Shown piece by piece: positions 9,861 to 18,792 of a stretch of 64,000 nucleotides of DNA. A program made the translations under genes and the position numbers. Each line of letters begins with the position of its first letter. The stretch's first letter is position 1. The notes under the pieces are model-generated. The model was not told the origin of the DNA. It saw nothing but the letters and a program-made list of their open reading frames with translations, and did not search any database. This DNA is from Candidatus Kuenenia stuttgartensis (GTDB taxonomy: Bacteria; Planctomycetota; Planctomycetia; Isosphaerales; Isosphaeraceae), in assembly GCA_945865635.1 (NCBI GenBank), contig CAMBEP010000003.1:1-64000 (forward strand), given 5' to 3'.

Positions 9861-11690
9861 TTAATTGGGTATCTTCGCTGACTGCCCCTCAACCAACTCC
9901 TGCATTTGATCCACTTTGATCCCGGTCCACGATTCCGACTTCCCGGACGGCCAGCGTACCTCAACACTTTGTGCCAATTTCCATGGTCCTAAACCGATGC
10001 ACAATCGGGAATCATGTGAACTGAGATAACTCGTGCCTCCCACCAATTGCCGAACCAGAGTACGCTGATCGCCCAAGCGTACTTTCACCACACTTCCAAC
10101 GGGCGAAACCTCCTTGCCACCAACCCTTGCCGGCCTTAATCTCAGGTCAATAAAGTGGTTAACCCGCTCAGGATCCGTAACATTTTTCAGGAGGGCAGGG
10201 GGGCCATCCTTATGCGTCACTAAAATATCGCTTCGGCCATCGTTATTAAAATCGCCAAAAGCCGCGCCTCGGCCAACCCATTCTTTTTGAAAATAACGGC
10301 CCGCCATTAAGGAATTATCTTCAAAACGTCCTTTCCCAAGATTTTGGAAGAGCTGAGGAGGCATCTGATAAGGCATTCGCAAGGGCCTCACATCATTCAC
10401 ATGGCCGTTCGTAATAAATAGATCCAGCACACCATCGTTGTCAAAGTCTACAAAACCGGCACCAAATCCCAATCTCCCTCGTGTCGGAGACTTGAGCCTG
10501 GCTCTGCTTGTGGCCACTTCGAAGCGGCCTTTACCCAAGTTTCGATAAAAGGTCGCGCCTTCCTCATAAAAATTTGTCACCAGAATGTCCAACCGCCCAT
10601 CCTCATCGGCATCGCCCACCGCCACACCCATGGCTGCCGTGGGTTCGCCCGACTCGTTGTAAGCCAACCCCCACGACAGCCCGACTTCCTCAAATTTCAA
10701 GTTGCCCAGATTATGGTAAAACCGGCACGGCGTTTTATCGTTGGCCACAAAAATATCAACCCGGCCATCTTCATCGAAATCGGCTATCGCCAGACCAAGG
10801 CCGTTGCCATCATTCGATGACAAACCAATCGATGGCCCGATATCTGTGAATGTGCCATCACCATTGTTTCGATAAAGACTGTCAGGCTCGGAATTGTGAG
10901 CCAGTGGTGGACAATATCCAAGCTGGCCGGGAAGGGCGTTGCATGTAACCGTTGGCCGACCAGCAGCATCTACGGTATCTGCAAGATAGCGAACCACATA
11001 CAAATCAAGGTCGCCATCTTTGTCCAAGTCCGCAAACGCCGAACTCGTCGCCCATCCCTGATTCCTCAATCCGGCTTTTTCGCTCAATTCCTCGAATGTT
11101 CCATCGCCTTTGTTCCTGTATAAACCCGATGATTGGAATCCAGATACGTAAATATCCGCATGGCCATCACCGTCATAATCGCCAATGGCGACACCCTGAC
11201 CATAACCGCGAAAAGCGACTCCAGCTTTTTCAGCGACATCCACAAACTTTCCATCACCCTGGTTTTGATAAAGCTGTGCAGCACGCGATTTATCAGAAAC
11301 CTCGACCGGTAATTCCGAGCCCTGACATATAAAAACGTCAAGCAGCCCATCCTCATTAAAATCAATCAGCCCCACACCACCTCCCATCGTTTCCACCAAA
11401 CGGAATTGGCCATGTGCTGCGGATTCGTGGCCGACTGTCAAGCCCGACTCCTTGCCTGTCTCTTCAAACACAATCGGATTTGGCTTAATCTCTCGAGGTT
11501 TTTTTTCCACCTCCTTCAATTCCATTTGCAAGGGATCATCGATCCTTTTCTCTGGATTGATCATCTCCGACTGCTTCCGTTCGGTTTTCGGGTCGTCGCC
11601 AGAGCCAGAACAACCCGCTGTGATCAGCCCAATCAAACCGATCAGGAGAAACATTCTCATCATTTTCACGGCTCCCAAAAAGTGGCTCAT
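9861..11690 (-). CDS. CRTAC1-family lipoprotein (FG-GAP/VCBS propeller with ASPIC/UnbV domain)
   Basis: 609 residues. The N-terminus has a lipoprotein signal ending LITAGC. Then come repeated Ca-binding FG-GAP/VCBS blades such as GVGLIDFNEDGLLDVFI, GVAIGDYDGDGHADIYVSG and SAFADLDKDGDLDLYVVRY. The C-terminal ASPIC/UnbV domain includes VEVRWPSGKSE. The ATG at 11690 overlaps the stop of the upstream TPR gene by four bases (ATGA). An internal ATG at 11663 follows GGGAG and gives a tidier lipoprotein signal, so it may be the real start. An inserted Cys pair (CNALPGQLGYCPP) is shared with other CRTAC1 proteins here. Function is unknown; such propellers usually bind proteins or glycans outside the cytoplasm. 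Confidence 0.9.
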   Translation of the reverse strand: MSHFLGAVKMMRMFLLIGLIGLITAGCSGSGDDPKTERKQSEMINPEKRIDDPLQMELKEVEKKPREIKPNPIVFEETGKESGLTVGHESAAHGQFRLVETMGGGVGLIDFNEDGLLDVFICQGSELPVEVSDKSRAAQLYQNQGDGKFVDVAEKAGVAFRGYGQGVAIGDYDGDGHADIYVSGFQSSGLYRNKGDGTFEELSEKAGLRNQGWATSSAFADLDKDGDLDLYVVRYLADTVDAAGRPTVTCNALPGQLGYCPPLAHNSEPDSLYRNNGDGTFTDIGPSIGLSSNDGNGLGLAIADFDEDGRVDIFVANDKTPCRFYHNLGNLKFEEVGLSWGLAYNESGEPTAAMGVAVGDADEDGRLDILVTNFYEEGATFYRNLGKGRFEVATSRARLKSPTRGRLGFGAGFVDFDNDGVLDLFITNGHVNDVRPLRMPYQMPPQLFQNLGKGRFEDNSLMAGRYFQKEWVGRGAAFGDFNNDGRSDILVTHKDGPPALLKNVTDPERVNHFIDLRLRPARVGGKEVSPVGSVVKVRLGDQRTLVRQLVGGTSYLSSHDSRLCIGLGPWKLAQSVEVRWPSGKSESWTGIKVDQMQELVEGQSAKIPN

Positions 11691-12952
11691 GGCTTCACCT
11701 GATCAACAATCGCTCGGGCTTCTGCATGTTTCCGATCCAACTTCAAGACTTCCATAGCCCAGGCAACCGATTCCTGATTCCGGCTCAAGCTTCGACACAA
11801 TCTTGCCACATCCATCATTCCTGTTACATCAGGGTTTTTTGGATCCACAGCAGCGGCTTTTTCTGCCAATTGTCGAATCCTGTCGTGTTTCTCCAAGATT
11901 TGAGCGGACTCAAGACTCAGGCCCAGCGCCCGTTTGCATTCCGCCATCCGATAATAGATCTCAGGCAGTCGATCATTCCTTAAAGAAGCTTTCTCGTAAA
12001 ACTGGCAAGCGTTTTGCCAATCACCCTCATTCCGGAAGTGGTCGCCACTGGCAACCCAGAAATTGGCTGATTCCCTCCAAGAGTCCGGAGCGCTCGAGAT
12101 CAACTTTTGGGCCAGTTCCACATCGCCTGCTTCAACAAGACAAAACAATCGCTCAATCTGTGCTGCCAAATCGCCTTCGTGACGTTTCAACCAGTCATTC
12201 AAAATCCGTAAAGCTTTTTCAACTTCGCCTCGATTACGATAAAATCTTGCCAAGGCAGGCCTTGTATGAGGGTTGTCAGGCTCGGCCTCCATGGCCTTCT
12301 CAAGCACCATGCCTTCATCAATCGTTTTCGCGAGCGTGCCTGGCGGGATCACCACGACCGATTGTGCCAAAAGCCTCAGTGGTTCGACTGCCATCACACC
12401 TGATTTATACCAACCCCAAAGCTGGTTGATCTGGGCTGCCTCGCGCCGCTCAATTCCCATCAATCCAACCAAAGCCCGCCGCGCCTCGACCATTTGTTGA
12501 TCAGCCCGAAGGGCATCCTCAAAAGCCAATTCAGAGGCCCCAACTCGATACAGTTCTCGCAATATCATGCCGCTCGAAAATTTTGCAGAGGCCGCTCTGG
12601 TAGAACCTTCCGGCACCTCTGACAGTAATTCAGCAGCCTTTGCCTGATCGCCAAGACGATTTGCCAAGTCCGCTCTCTGGAAAATCAATTCCACATCGCC
12701 AGGCTGATACCAAGCCAACTTCCCCGCCGCCTGGCTTGCAAGTCTTAAGTCTTTGTTTAATAGTGAATTGTGTAAAAGATTACGCAATCCGATAGGGCGA
12801 ATCACAAGGATTGACTCGTAGATACAAAAGATTATCGCTGCCAATGCGCAGGTTGGGATCAAAAACGTTCCGCGTATCCTTTGACCTGCCATTTTTTGAT
12901 CCACGATTGGCTGAGATTGAGTTCGTTCATCTTCCGGATCATCCGGTATCAT
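11687..12952 (-). CDS. Membrane-anchored TPR protein
   Basis: 421 residues. A single hydrophobic segment at about 28-45 anchors a long alpha-helical region of tetratricopeptide repeats, for example ARFYRNRGEVEKALRILNDW and ARLCRSLSRNQESVAWAMEV. It is the first gene of a two-gene unit, and its stop overlaps the start of the CRTAC1 lipoprotein by four bases, so the two are probably made in fixed ratio. TPRs bind peptides or proteins; the neighbour is the obvious candidate partner (inference). Related TPR regions are fused to CRTAC1 in the proteins at 35503-41567. The ATG at 12952 is used because no better start lies before the membrane segment. Confidence 0.85.
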   Translation of the reverse strand: MIPDDPEDERTQSQPIVDQKMAGQRIRGTFLIPTCALAAIIFCIYESILVIRPIGLRNLLHNSLLNKDLRLASQAAGKLAWYQPGDVELIFQRADLANRLGDQAKAAELLSEVPEGSTRAASAKFSSGMILRELYRVGASELAFEDALRADQQMVEARRALVGLMGIERREAAQINQLWGWYKSGVMAVEPLRLLAQSVVVIPPGTLAKTIDEGMVLEKAMEAEPDNPHTRPALARFYRNRGEVEKALRILNDWLKRHEGDLAAQIERLFCLVEAGDVELAQKLISSAPDSWRESANFWVASGDHFRNEGDWQNACQFYEKASLRNDRLPEIYYRMAECKRALGLSLESAQILEKHDRIRQLAEKAAAVDPKNPDVTGMMDVARLCRSLSRNQESVAWAMEVLKLDRKHAEARAIVDQVKP

Positions 12953-13355
12953 ACATAATGATTGACTTCGGAACAGAGCGTTAGTTTACACCCATCAGCA
13001 AAGTTTACAGCAGCCTTATTTTATCTAAAGAACTGATACCACACCTGCCGACCGTCACTATTAGTCTAACAAATAAAGACGCCTGGTAGAAAAGTGGACT
13101 TAAACACATATTTTCAGGTGTTTTAAGTCATTAGATAAAGTTTTCCACATGTGGATTGGTTACGATTAGAACGAATTTATGTGAATTTTATGAAAAGATT
13201 TTTGTTTTCCAGTTGATCAAACATCCGACTTATGTTCTATTGGAGATTGTCTCTCCTACCCAAAAGACCAAAACCTGTTTGCGTCCTTTCCTCGTTCCGC
13301 GTTTTCGTATTTGGAGTGTTTTTCTAACACTTCGAAGCGATTAGGAGTCTCGCCC
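12953..13355. other. AT-rich intergenic region upstream of the DUF1559 gene
   Basis: No gene is seen here. It separates the leftward TPR-CRTAC1 pair from the rightward DUF1559 gene and must hold both promoters. It contains the inverted repeat at 13097-13129 and a smaller hairpin, AGTGTT/AACACT, at about 13316-13331 just before the ribosome site. Confidence 0.5.
13097..13129. repeat. Inverted repeat, possible operator or attenuator
   Basis: The arms GACTTAAACAC (13097-13107) and GTGTTTTAAGTC (13118-13129) are complementary apart from one bulged base, with a 10-base spacer. It lies midway between two divergent genes. It could be a terminator-like hairpin or a regulator site. Confidence 0.4.
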
Positions 13356-14453
13356 ATGATTCGTATGCAGAAACGGCGACCTGGCTTTACACTTATTGAG
13401 CTATTGGTCGTCATCGCGATTATCGCAGTACTCATCTCACTGCTCCTTCCGGCTGTGCAATCAGCTCGTGAAGCTGCCCGCCGTGCCCAGTGCGTCAACA
13501 ATATGAAACAAATCGGGCTCGCGTTACACAATTACGAGAGCACAACATCGGCATTCCCTTGGACACAAGGTGCCTGCTCATCTCGCTTTCCGACCATTTA
13601 CAATGGCAGAATGCCATGGGACAGTCCTGGTGGCAATGGTGATGAATGGGCCAACTTCGGTGCTTTGGCACTGATGCTCCCATACATGGAACAAGGCAAT
13701 ATTTACAACGCTTGCAACTTCAATTTCGGCATTGAATCTTATGCTGGGCCTTGGGGTTACAAAGATGCCGTACAAGGCACCGCTGTAGAGCGCGTCATCG
13801 CATCATTCCTGTGTCCATCCGACATGAAGGGTGCTGGTTTGAACAGCTATCGTGCATCCAACTCAACAAATTGGGATTGGTGGTCACGTGAAGCCGGCTC
13901 AGGCCCTCTAACCCGCCCTCAACCAGGTGGACAAAAGATCGGCACGATTGCTGGCATTGAAGACGGCACATCGAACACGATTGCCTTCTTTGAGCGTAGC
14001 CGTGGCGATGGCGACAATAGCCGCTATTCACCTGGCGATGTTTATGAAGGTGGTCCAGGTTCCCAATGGGGTTTCCCAACCTACATTGTCAGTAATCCTG
14101 CTGACACGGCCTTCCTCAACAAAACAGCGATTCCTGACTGTACAAACTACGCCAGAGCCAACCCAACCCGCACTTGGGACTGGGGCGGACGCTACTGGGC
14201 CGCTGGCGAATACACCAATTCGGTTGGTAACATCAACCTGACACCAAACGCCAAAACACCTGACTGCTCCGGCTGGGGTGGTGTGGGTACAGGCCTTGGC
14301 TTCTTCTCAGCCCGTTCACGTCACCCAGGTGGTGTCAACGTTCTTACCGCTGATGGTTCCGTCAAATTCATCAAAGATACTGTGAATCAACAGACATGGT
14401 TCGCACTGTCGACCCGTTCCGGCCGCGAAGTTATCAGCTCAGAAGCTTATTGA
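13356..14453 (+). CDS. DUF1559 (SBP_bac_10-type) pseudopilin-like protein
   Basis: 365 residues. It has a type IV prepilin/pseudopilin leader: basic RMQKRRPG, then [19 protein letters not shown], with cleavage expected between Gly10 and Phe11. DUF1559 follows, ending in the typical [19 protein letters not shown]. These proteins are hugely expanded in Planctomycetes and are thought to be exported by a type II-like system; their exact role is unknown. The ATG at 13356 has a good site (TAGGAG at 13342-13347), so the in-frame upstream ATG at 13311 is not used. A strong terminator follows 22 bases after the stop, consistent with a single-gene transcript. Confidence 0.95.
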   Translation: MIRMQKRRPGFTLIELLVVIAIIAVLISLLLPAVQSAREAARRAQCVNNMKQIGLALHNYESTTSAFPWTQGACSSRFPTIYNGRMPWDSPGGNGDEWANFGALALMLPYMEQGNIYNACNFNFGIESYAGPWGYKDAVQGTAVERVIASFLCPSDMKGAGLNSYRASNSTNWDWWSREAGSGPLTRPQPGGQKIGTIAGIEDGTSNTIAFFERSRGDGDNSRYSPGDVYEGGPGSQWGFPTYIVSNPADTAFLNKTAIPDCTNYARANPTRTWDWGGRYWAAGEYTNSVGNINLTPNAKTPDCSGWGGVGTGLGFFSARSRHPGGVNVLTADGSVKFIKDTVNQQTWFALSTRSGREVISSEAY

Positions 14454-14475
14454 TCTATTTGATCGATAAGATTGC

Positions 14476-14505
14476 AAAACGACCCGCGAATTCGCGGGTC
14501 GTTTT
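14476..14505 (+). terminator. Rho-independent terminator after the DUF1559 gene
   Basis: A perfect 15+15 base palindrome: AAAACGACCCGCGAA followed directly by its complement, ending in GTTTTGTTTATTATT. The GC core GACCCGCG is flanked by A and T runs, so it could stop transcription in either direction. Confidence 0.9.
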
Positions 14506-14571
14506 GTTTATTATTAGCTGTCACTTCAATGGGTCGATCATGTGAAATTGTTCTCACTCTAAGAATCCCGA

Positions 14572-16422
14572 ATGGATCAACCTATGAGTCGCTCCAAGCG
14601 CCTCGCCTTCATTTTGATACCCTTTGCAGTCATCGCTGCCACTTGTTTTTTATATTTCATACGTCCACAAGAGCCTGAAGCAATCCGTCGAGTTCGGTCC
14701 GCTTATACTCAAAAACAATATGCCCAAGCCTTTAATCAAGCTGCCACATATCTAAAAAAAGACCCCGCCAGCAACGAAGCCAGCCTTTGGATGGCCCGCT
14801 CAGCCCGCCGATTAAAACGTGATCAGGTGGCAAACGACCTCTATTCCAAAATGTCGAACCTTGGCTCATCTGAAGATCTTTACCTTCAAGGCGACTTTTT
14901 CTTGCGGAACAACCGCTTGAGAGAAGCAGAGAAGTTTTTTCGTGAATCGAATCTCGCGGACCCTTCCCATATCGATACCTTAAAAGCTTTGACTGAAAAC
15001 TTATACCGCACAAATCGTCCAGCCGAGGCTTTTTACTATGCCAGCAATTGGTCAAAAGCCGATCCGAAAAACGTCCATCCTGCAGTCTGGCTCGGACAAA
15101 TTTATCAAGCCCTGAACGATGCCCCGGCTGCCTCACTCCAGTTTTCCAATGCCTTGAAGCTAAACCCCTTGTTAGAGGGGTCAGGCATGACACCCTCATC
15201 GGCTCGCAAGTTATTAGCTAGAAACTTGTTACGACAATCCAAAGCCAGTGAGGCTCAAAGTGTGCTGGCGGAATTAACCCCGAACACCCCGGATCGTGAA
15301 GTTCTTTGGCTCCAAAGCCGCTCTGAATTGCAACTTGGCCATCGCGAGCAGGCAATTGACAAACTCAACCAATCGAAACTTGCTGCTGCGGATGGCTCCG
15401 AAATCGGTCTTCTGGAAGAACCAGCCGCTTACACAGGTGCAAAGAGCTGCCGGGAATGCCACTTGGGAATTTTTGATGATCAACAGACGAGCCGCCATGC
15501 TCTAACATTCCACCTCGGCACAGAAACGCGGGATTTACCTTGGAACGGCCTTCATAAAGACGACCCGCATATCGAGAAAAACTCTTCTGAATTCGATCCT
15601 CATCAAAACCCGCCAAAATGGACTGTAACCAATCAGGGTGTGGAATATCAGACTTTGGTCAAGTACATTCTTGGCTCTGGCCGACATGCCGTCACGCCTG
15701 TCTTAACAGACCCGAACGGCGAACCTCGCGAAGCCAGATGGACTTATTATGCCTCCATTCATGGCTGGGATATCACGCCAGGGCAACCTCAGCAGCCCAA
15801 GAATAAAGCAGATCAACTCGGCATTTTGCAATCGCCAGACATGCTAAGGCTCTGCATTGGCTGCCATACAACAAATGCATTCTCAATACTGAATCAAAAA
15901 GGACCGGAATCACTCGACCGCGGAATCGGCTGCGAGCGATGTCATGGACCTGCCGGGAATCATATCGCAGCGATAAAACTCGGATTTCCTGATAAAGCCA
16001 TTGGCCGGTTCCGCCGAAATTCCAGCGGTAGCAGGCCTCAGGCCATGCAGATGTGCGCGGAATGCCATGGGACACAGGGACGCGAAATTGCTCAGGAAAC
16101 GAACGCCGCTACTGTCCGGTTTCAGTCCACAACTCTAACTTTTAGTGAGTGTTACAAGAAGTCGGAGGGAACAGGCGGATTTGACTGCCTAACATGCCAC
16201 TCACCCCACGACAACGCCAAGATTGATCCTGCATTCTATGACATGAAATGCTTGAATTGCCATCAACCGACTGGAAAAGTGACGCCTGATTCGAGCCCGA
16301 CCAAGACCTGCAAGGTGAGTCCAGCAAAGGATTGTGTCTCTTGTCACATGCCCAAGATCGATAGTATCCAGCCTCACGCCAAATTTACGGACCACTATAT
16401 TCGGGCGACAGGACACCGTTAG
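14572..16422 (+). CDS. TPR-heptaheme cytochrome c fusion protein
   Basis: 616 residues. A transmembrane segment at about 11-30 is followed by TPR-like repeats at about 35-270, then a cytochrome region with seven CxxCH sites: CRECH 293, CIGCH 428, CERCH 454, CAECH 495, CLTCH 539, CLNCH 560 and CVSCH 588. The cytochrome part matches the stand-alone protein at 8484-9830, including TYYAS...DITPGQ, GCERCHGP and the CxxCHMPK...KFTDHYIR tail. The TPR part resembles those next to or fused with CRTAC1 proteins in this window. Probably a membrane-anchored electron carrier docked through its TPR arm (inference). An ATG at 14584 is an alternative start. Confidence 0.9.
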   Translation: MDQPMSRSKRLAFILIPFAVIAATCFLYFIRPQEPEAIRRVRSAYTQKQYAQAFNQAATYLKKDPASNEASLWMARSARRLKRDQVANDLYSKMSNLGSSEDLYLQGDFFLRNNRLREAEKFFRESNLADPSHIDTLKALTENLYRTNRPAEAFYYASNWSKADPKNVHPAVWLGQIYQALNDAPAASLQFSNALKLNPLLEGSGMTPSSARKLLARNLLRQSKASEAQSVLAELTPNTPDREVLWLQSRSELQLGHREQAIDKLNQSKLAAADGSEIGLLEEPAAYTGAKSCRECHLGIFDDQQTSRHALTFHLGTETRDLPWNGLHKDDPHIEKNSSEFDPHQNPPKWTVTNQGVEYQTLVKYILGSGRHAVTPVLTDPNGEPREARWTYYASIHGWDITPGQPQQPKNKADQLGILQSPDMLRLCIGCHTTNAFSILNQKGPESLDRGIGCERCHGPAGNHIAAIKLGFPDKAIGRFRRNSSGSRPQAMQMCAECHGTQGREIAQETNAATVRFQSTTLTFSECYKKSEGTGGFDCLTCHSPHDNAKIDPAFYDMKCLNCHQPTGKVTPDSSPTKTCKVSPAKDCVSCHMPKIDSIQPHAKFTDHYIRATGHR

Positions 16423-16625
16423 AACTTTTTCTGAGCGGAGTAAGGGCACTCGCGTTGCAGTCATCCATCGTCGACGTGGTTCGAATTTGTGTCGGGGTTG
16501 TCACCTGCGACCTGCGGACCGTGACAACGAGCAAAGCCGGGCACGCATGACTCAATAACTGCGATGCCAAGAACTTCCTTGAAAAAAAGAGGAGTCGGAG
16601 TCCCGTGAGGGATGAACGGGAACCG

Positions 16626-16772
16626 CTATTCTGCTTTACGTCGCCGACACTTTTCGGAGCAATAGCGGACACGGTCCCAATCCCTGGCCCATTTCTTACG
16701 CCAGGTAAAGGGTCGACCGCAGGCAGCGCAGAGCTTGGACGGCAGGTCGGCCTTCGACGTGCCCTCTACCAT
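16626..16772 (-). CDS. DUF2256 small zinc-finger-like protein
   Basis: A 48-residue protein with the DUF2256 pattern: [19 protein letters not shown], then [12 protein letters not shown], giving two CxxC/CxxxC pairs (CAAC and CSEKC) able to hold a zinc ion. Its ATG lies inside the end of the photolyase-like gene (ATGGTAG, 7-base overlap), with GGAGG placed six bases upstream, so translation is coupled. DUF2256 is known to occur beside or fused to cryptochrome/photolyase-family genes, which supports it being real. Its role is unknown; an accessory DNA- or protein-binding role in light-dependent repair is a guess. Confidence 0.85.
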   Translation of the reverse strand: MVEGTSKADLPSKLCAACGRPFTWRKKWARDWDRVRYCSEKCRRRKAE

Positions 16773-18244
16773 CTCGGGCCTCCGGGTCTTGAGTGGAGCT
16801 GGGTCAGGAAATCATCGGCTATACGGCGGTGTTCCGCGACCTTCTGCCCGAGCTTGTCCCGTAGCTTCACTAGGATCGATGTCCGGTGGTTCGACGCAAA
16901 GACGTCGGCGTGAAGGTCGATGAAACGCCAGTAGAGGGCGTCCCATATCGGACACCACGGTCCCTTTGGGAAATCGCTCATCTTCCGCACATACCCGCTC
17001 CCGCTGATGTAGGGCTTGGTGGTCATCCCGCCGCCGTCGGCGAACTGGCTCATGCCGTACACGTTGGGCACCATCACCCAGTCGTAGGCGTCGATGAACA
17101 GTTCCATGAACCATCGGTATACGGCGTCTGGGTGGATGTCGCAAAGCAGCATGAAGTTGCCGAGGATCATGAGCCGCTCAATGTGATGGCAATACCCTGT
17201 GTCGAGGACCGACCGGACGACGTGATCCAGCGGGGCGATTCCCGTGCTACCGTCATAGAACGCCGCAGGCATGGGCAGGGTGTGTCCCCAGAAGTTCTGG
17301 GTCCGTTGTTTTCGCCCGCGAGTGAGGTACGCCAGCCGGACGAACTCCCGCCACCCAATCACCTGGCGGATGAACCCTTCGAGCGAATTCATCGGCACCA
17401 GGCCGTCGTATTGCAGCGCGGCCTCGACCACCTCTGCCGGCGATAGTAGGCCGGTGTTTAGGGCAGGGGTCAATACCGAGTGAAACAAGATGCGTTCACT
17501 TGTCGATATGGCATCTTCATATATACCGAAGTTGGCAAACCGTCGTTCCAGGAACTCCGCCAACCAAGCTCGGGCTTCGGCCGCCGTGGTCGGGTAGTGG
17601 AATTGCTCGTCGCGGCCGAGTGCGTCGGGGAAGCGGGTGCGGACATACAACCGGGCTTCCTGAACAAATTCGTTCTCGGGCGGCAATGACAGAGCTGGTG
17701 GTTGAACAGACGACGGCAGCTTCTTGCGGTTGTCGGCATCGAAACTCCACTTCCCATCGCGAGGTTTGCCTTCTGGTGTGAGGAGCATGCCAAGCCTCTT
17801 CCGCTGGCGCGTATAGAAGTCGGTGAAGAACAGACGCTCCTTCCCGACGGTGAAGGCTTCTATTTCTGAATCCGGGGTCAGGAAGTGTGGATCGGGTACG
17901 ATTTGCAGCGCCACACCCGCAGCCGCGCACGCCTCCCGTAGCCGCGTCCCCAGCCAGTCGTCACATGGGTCAACGACGCGAATGGTTCGACAGTTCGCGT
18001 CCGTAACGAACCGCACGATATCGCCGGTATCCTTCAATTCCGATGCATCGATGTAGCGAGGGTTCGGATAACAATCATGGGCAAACCTCTTCATCGTTGC
18101 CCGGTGAAGTATCAGCTTCTGCTTGTGGAAGGCGTACTGCTGAAAGAACAGCGGATCTTCAACGAGGAACACAACGTCTACCCCGGCCGTGGCCGGATGC
18201 GGGTGGAATAATTGGTGAGGGTAGATCAGTGCGGCGGTCGGCAT
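16766..18244 (-). CDS. Cryptochrome/photolyase family protein (CryB/PhrB-like clade)
   Basis: 492 residues. It starts with the photolyase-related N-domain ([31 protein letters not shown]). The FAD-binding helical domain contains [18 protein letters not shown], then [18 protein letters not shown], and ends in ALYWRF...SNHRTSIL. This is the bacterial (6-4)-type PhrB/CryB clade. Where PhrB has a Cys-rich loop that helps hold a 4Fe-4S cluster, this protein has the short [19 protein letters not shown] with a single Cys, so the cluster is probably absent. The gene is much richer in GC than its neighbours (about 60% in sampled lines), suggesting transfer. It is coupled to a DUF2256 gene. DNA repair is likely, light signalling possible. 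Confidence 0.9.
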   Translation of the reverse strand: MPTAALIYPHQLFHPHPATAGVDVVFLVEDPLFFQQYAFHKQKLILHRATMKRFAHDCYPNPRYIDASELKDTGDIVRFVTDANCRTIRVVDPCDDWLGTRLREACAAAGVALQIVPDPHFLTPDSEIEAFTVGKERLFFTDFYTRQRKRLGMLLTPEGKPRDGKWSFDADNRKKLPSSVQPPALSLPPENEFVQEARLYVRTRFPDALGRDEQFHYPTTAAEARAWLAEFLERRFANFGIYEDAISTSERILFHSVLTPALNTGLLSPAEVVEAALQYDGLVPMNSLEGFIRQVIGWREFVRLAYLTRGRKQRTQNFWGHTLPMPAAFYDGSTGIAPLDHVVRSVLDTGYCHHIERLMILGNFMLLCDIHPDAVYRWFMELFIDAYDWVMVPNVYGMSQFADGGGMTTKPYISGSGYVRKMSDFPKGPWCPIWDALYWRFIDLHADVFASNHRTSILVKLRDKLGQKVAEHRRIADDFLTQLHSRPGGPRW

Positions 18245-18370
18245 GGTTCTCGCTCTATTAACGCATCAGTTGAGCCAGATGAGTGAATGACGATCAACTG
18301 AAAAATGACATCTTAAGGATTGCACCAGCCACGATGCGCCTGCGGGGCAGTCTTAAGACCATCACGGCGT

Positions 18371-18616
18371 TCAATTGTGTTTGTTATATTCGCACGGCAA
18401 GCACCCGAAGACCTCGTGGGCGATCATTTCCGTCGCCTCTTGACAGTATTCGCACTTCAAGCCTTTCACAGCTTTGACCAACTCCCAGCCAGGGGCATGG
18501 CAGGCGGGCGGAATGTCGCCAGTGTTTGGGCTAGCGCCCGGACAAGCACCCCGATTTGCAACATCCTGGTCGGCTTCACTTGTGCGCGTCGGGCCAAAAA
18601 CCTGCAAACCTGGCAA
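18371..18616 (-). CDS. Small Cys-rich hypothetical protein
   Basis: A possible 81-residue protein, read from a TTG at 18616. The C-terminal half has paired cysteines, LKCEYCQEATEM and FGCLPCEYNKH, arranged like a small zinc ribbon, with further Cys at ACPG and ACHAPGW. It lies just upstream of the photolyase gene on the same strand and in the same GC-rich block. I do not recognise a family. The weak start codon and unclear ribosome site leave it doubtful; the paired CxxC motifs are the main support. Confidence 0.4.
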   Translation of the reverse strand: MPGLQVFGPTRTSEADQDVANRGACPGASPNTGDIPPACHAPGWELVKAVKGLKCEYCQEATEMIAHEVFGCLPCEYNKHN

Positions 18617-18792
18617 CTGGATTTGAACTGCTTAACTTATTTATGATCCTTGAGTTGCGTCATCGACAAGCTTAACGCTTCGCCTTTTAACGCTCCGTTT
18701 GAACTGAGATTCCACAAGAAATCAAGCACTCCCAGTCACTTCAAGTTTTTAAGTCGAAGCCCCGGCAGATAGGACTTTTTAAGAAACTGACC

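Noticed and set aside
16430..16520. tRNA 3'-end-like stretch (GTGGTTCGAATTTGTG)
   Set aside because: The T-loop sequence GGTTCGAAT is present, but the stem relies on four G-U pairs, no matching acceptor strand lies 70 bases upstream, and no anticodon arm folds. At best it is a decayed fragment.
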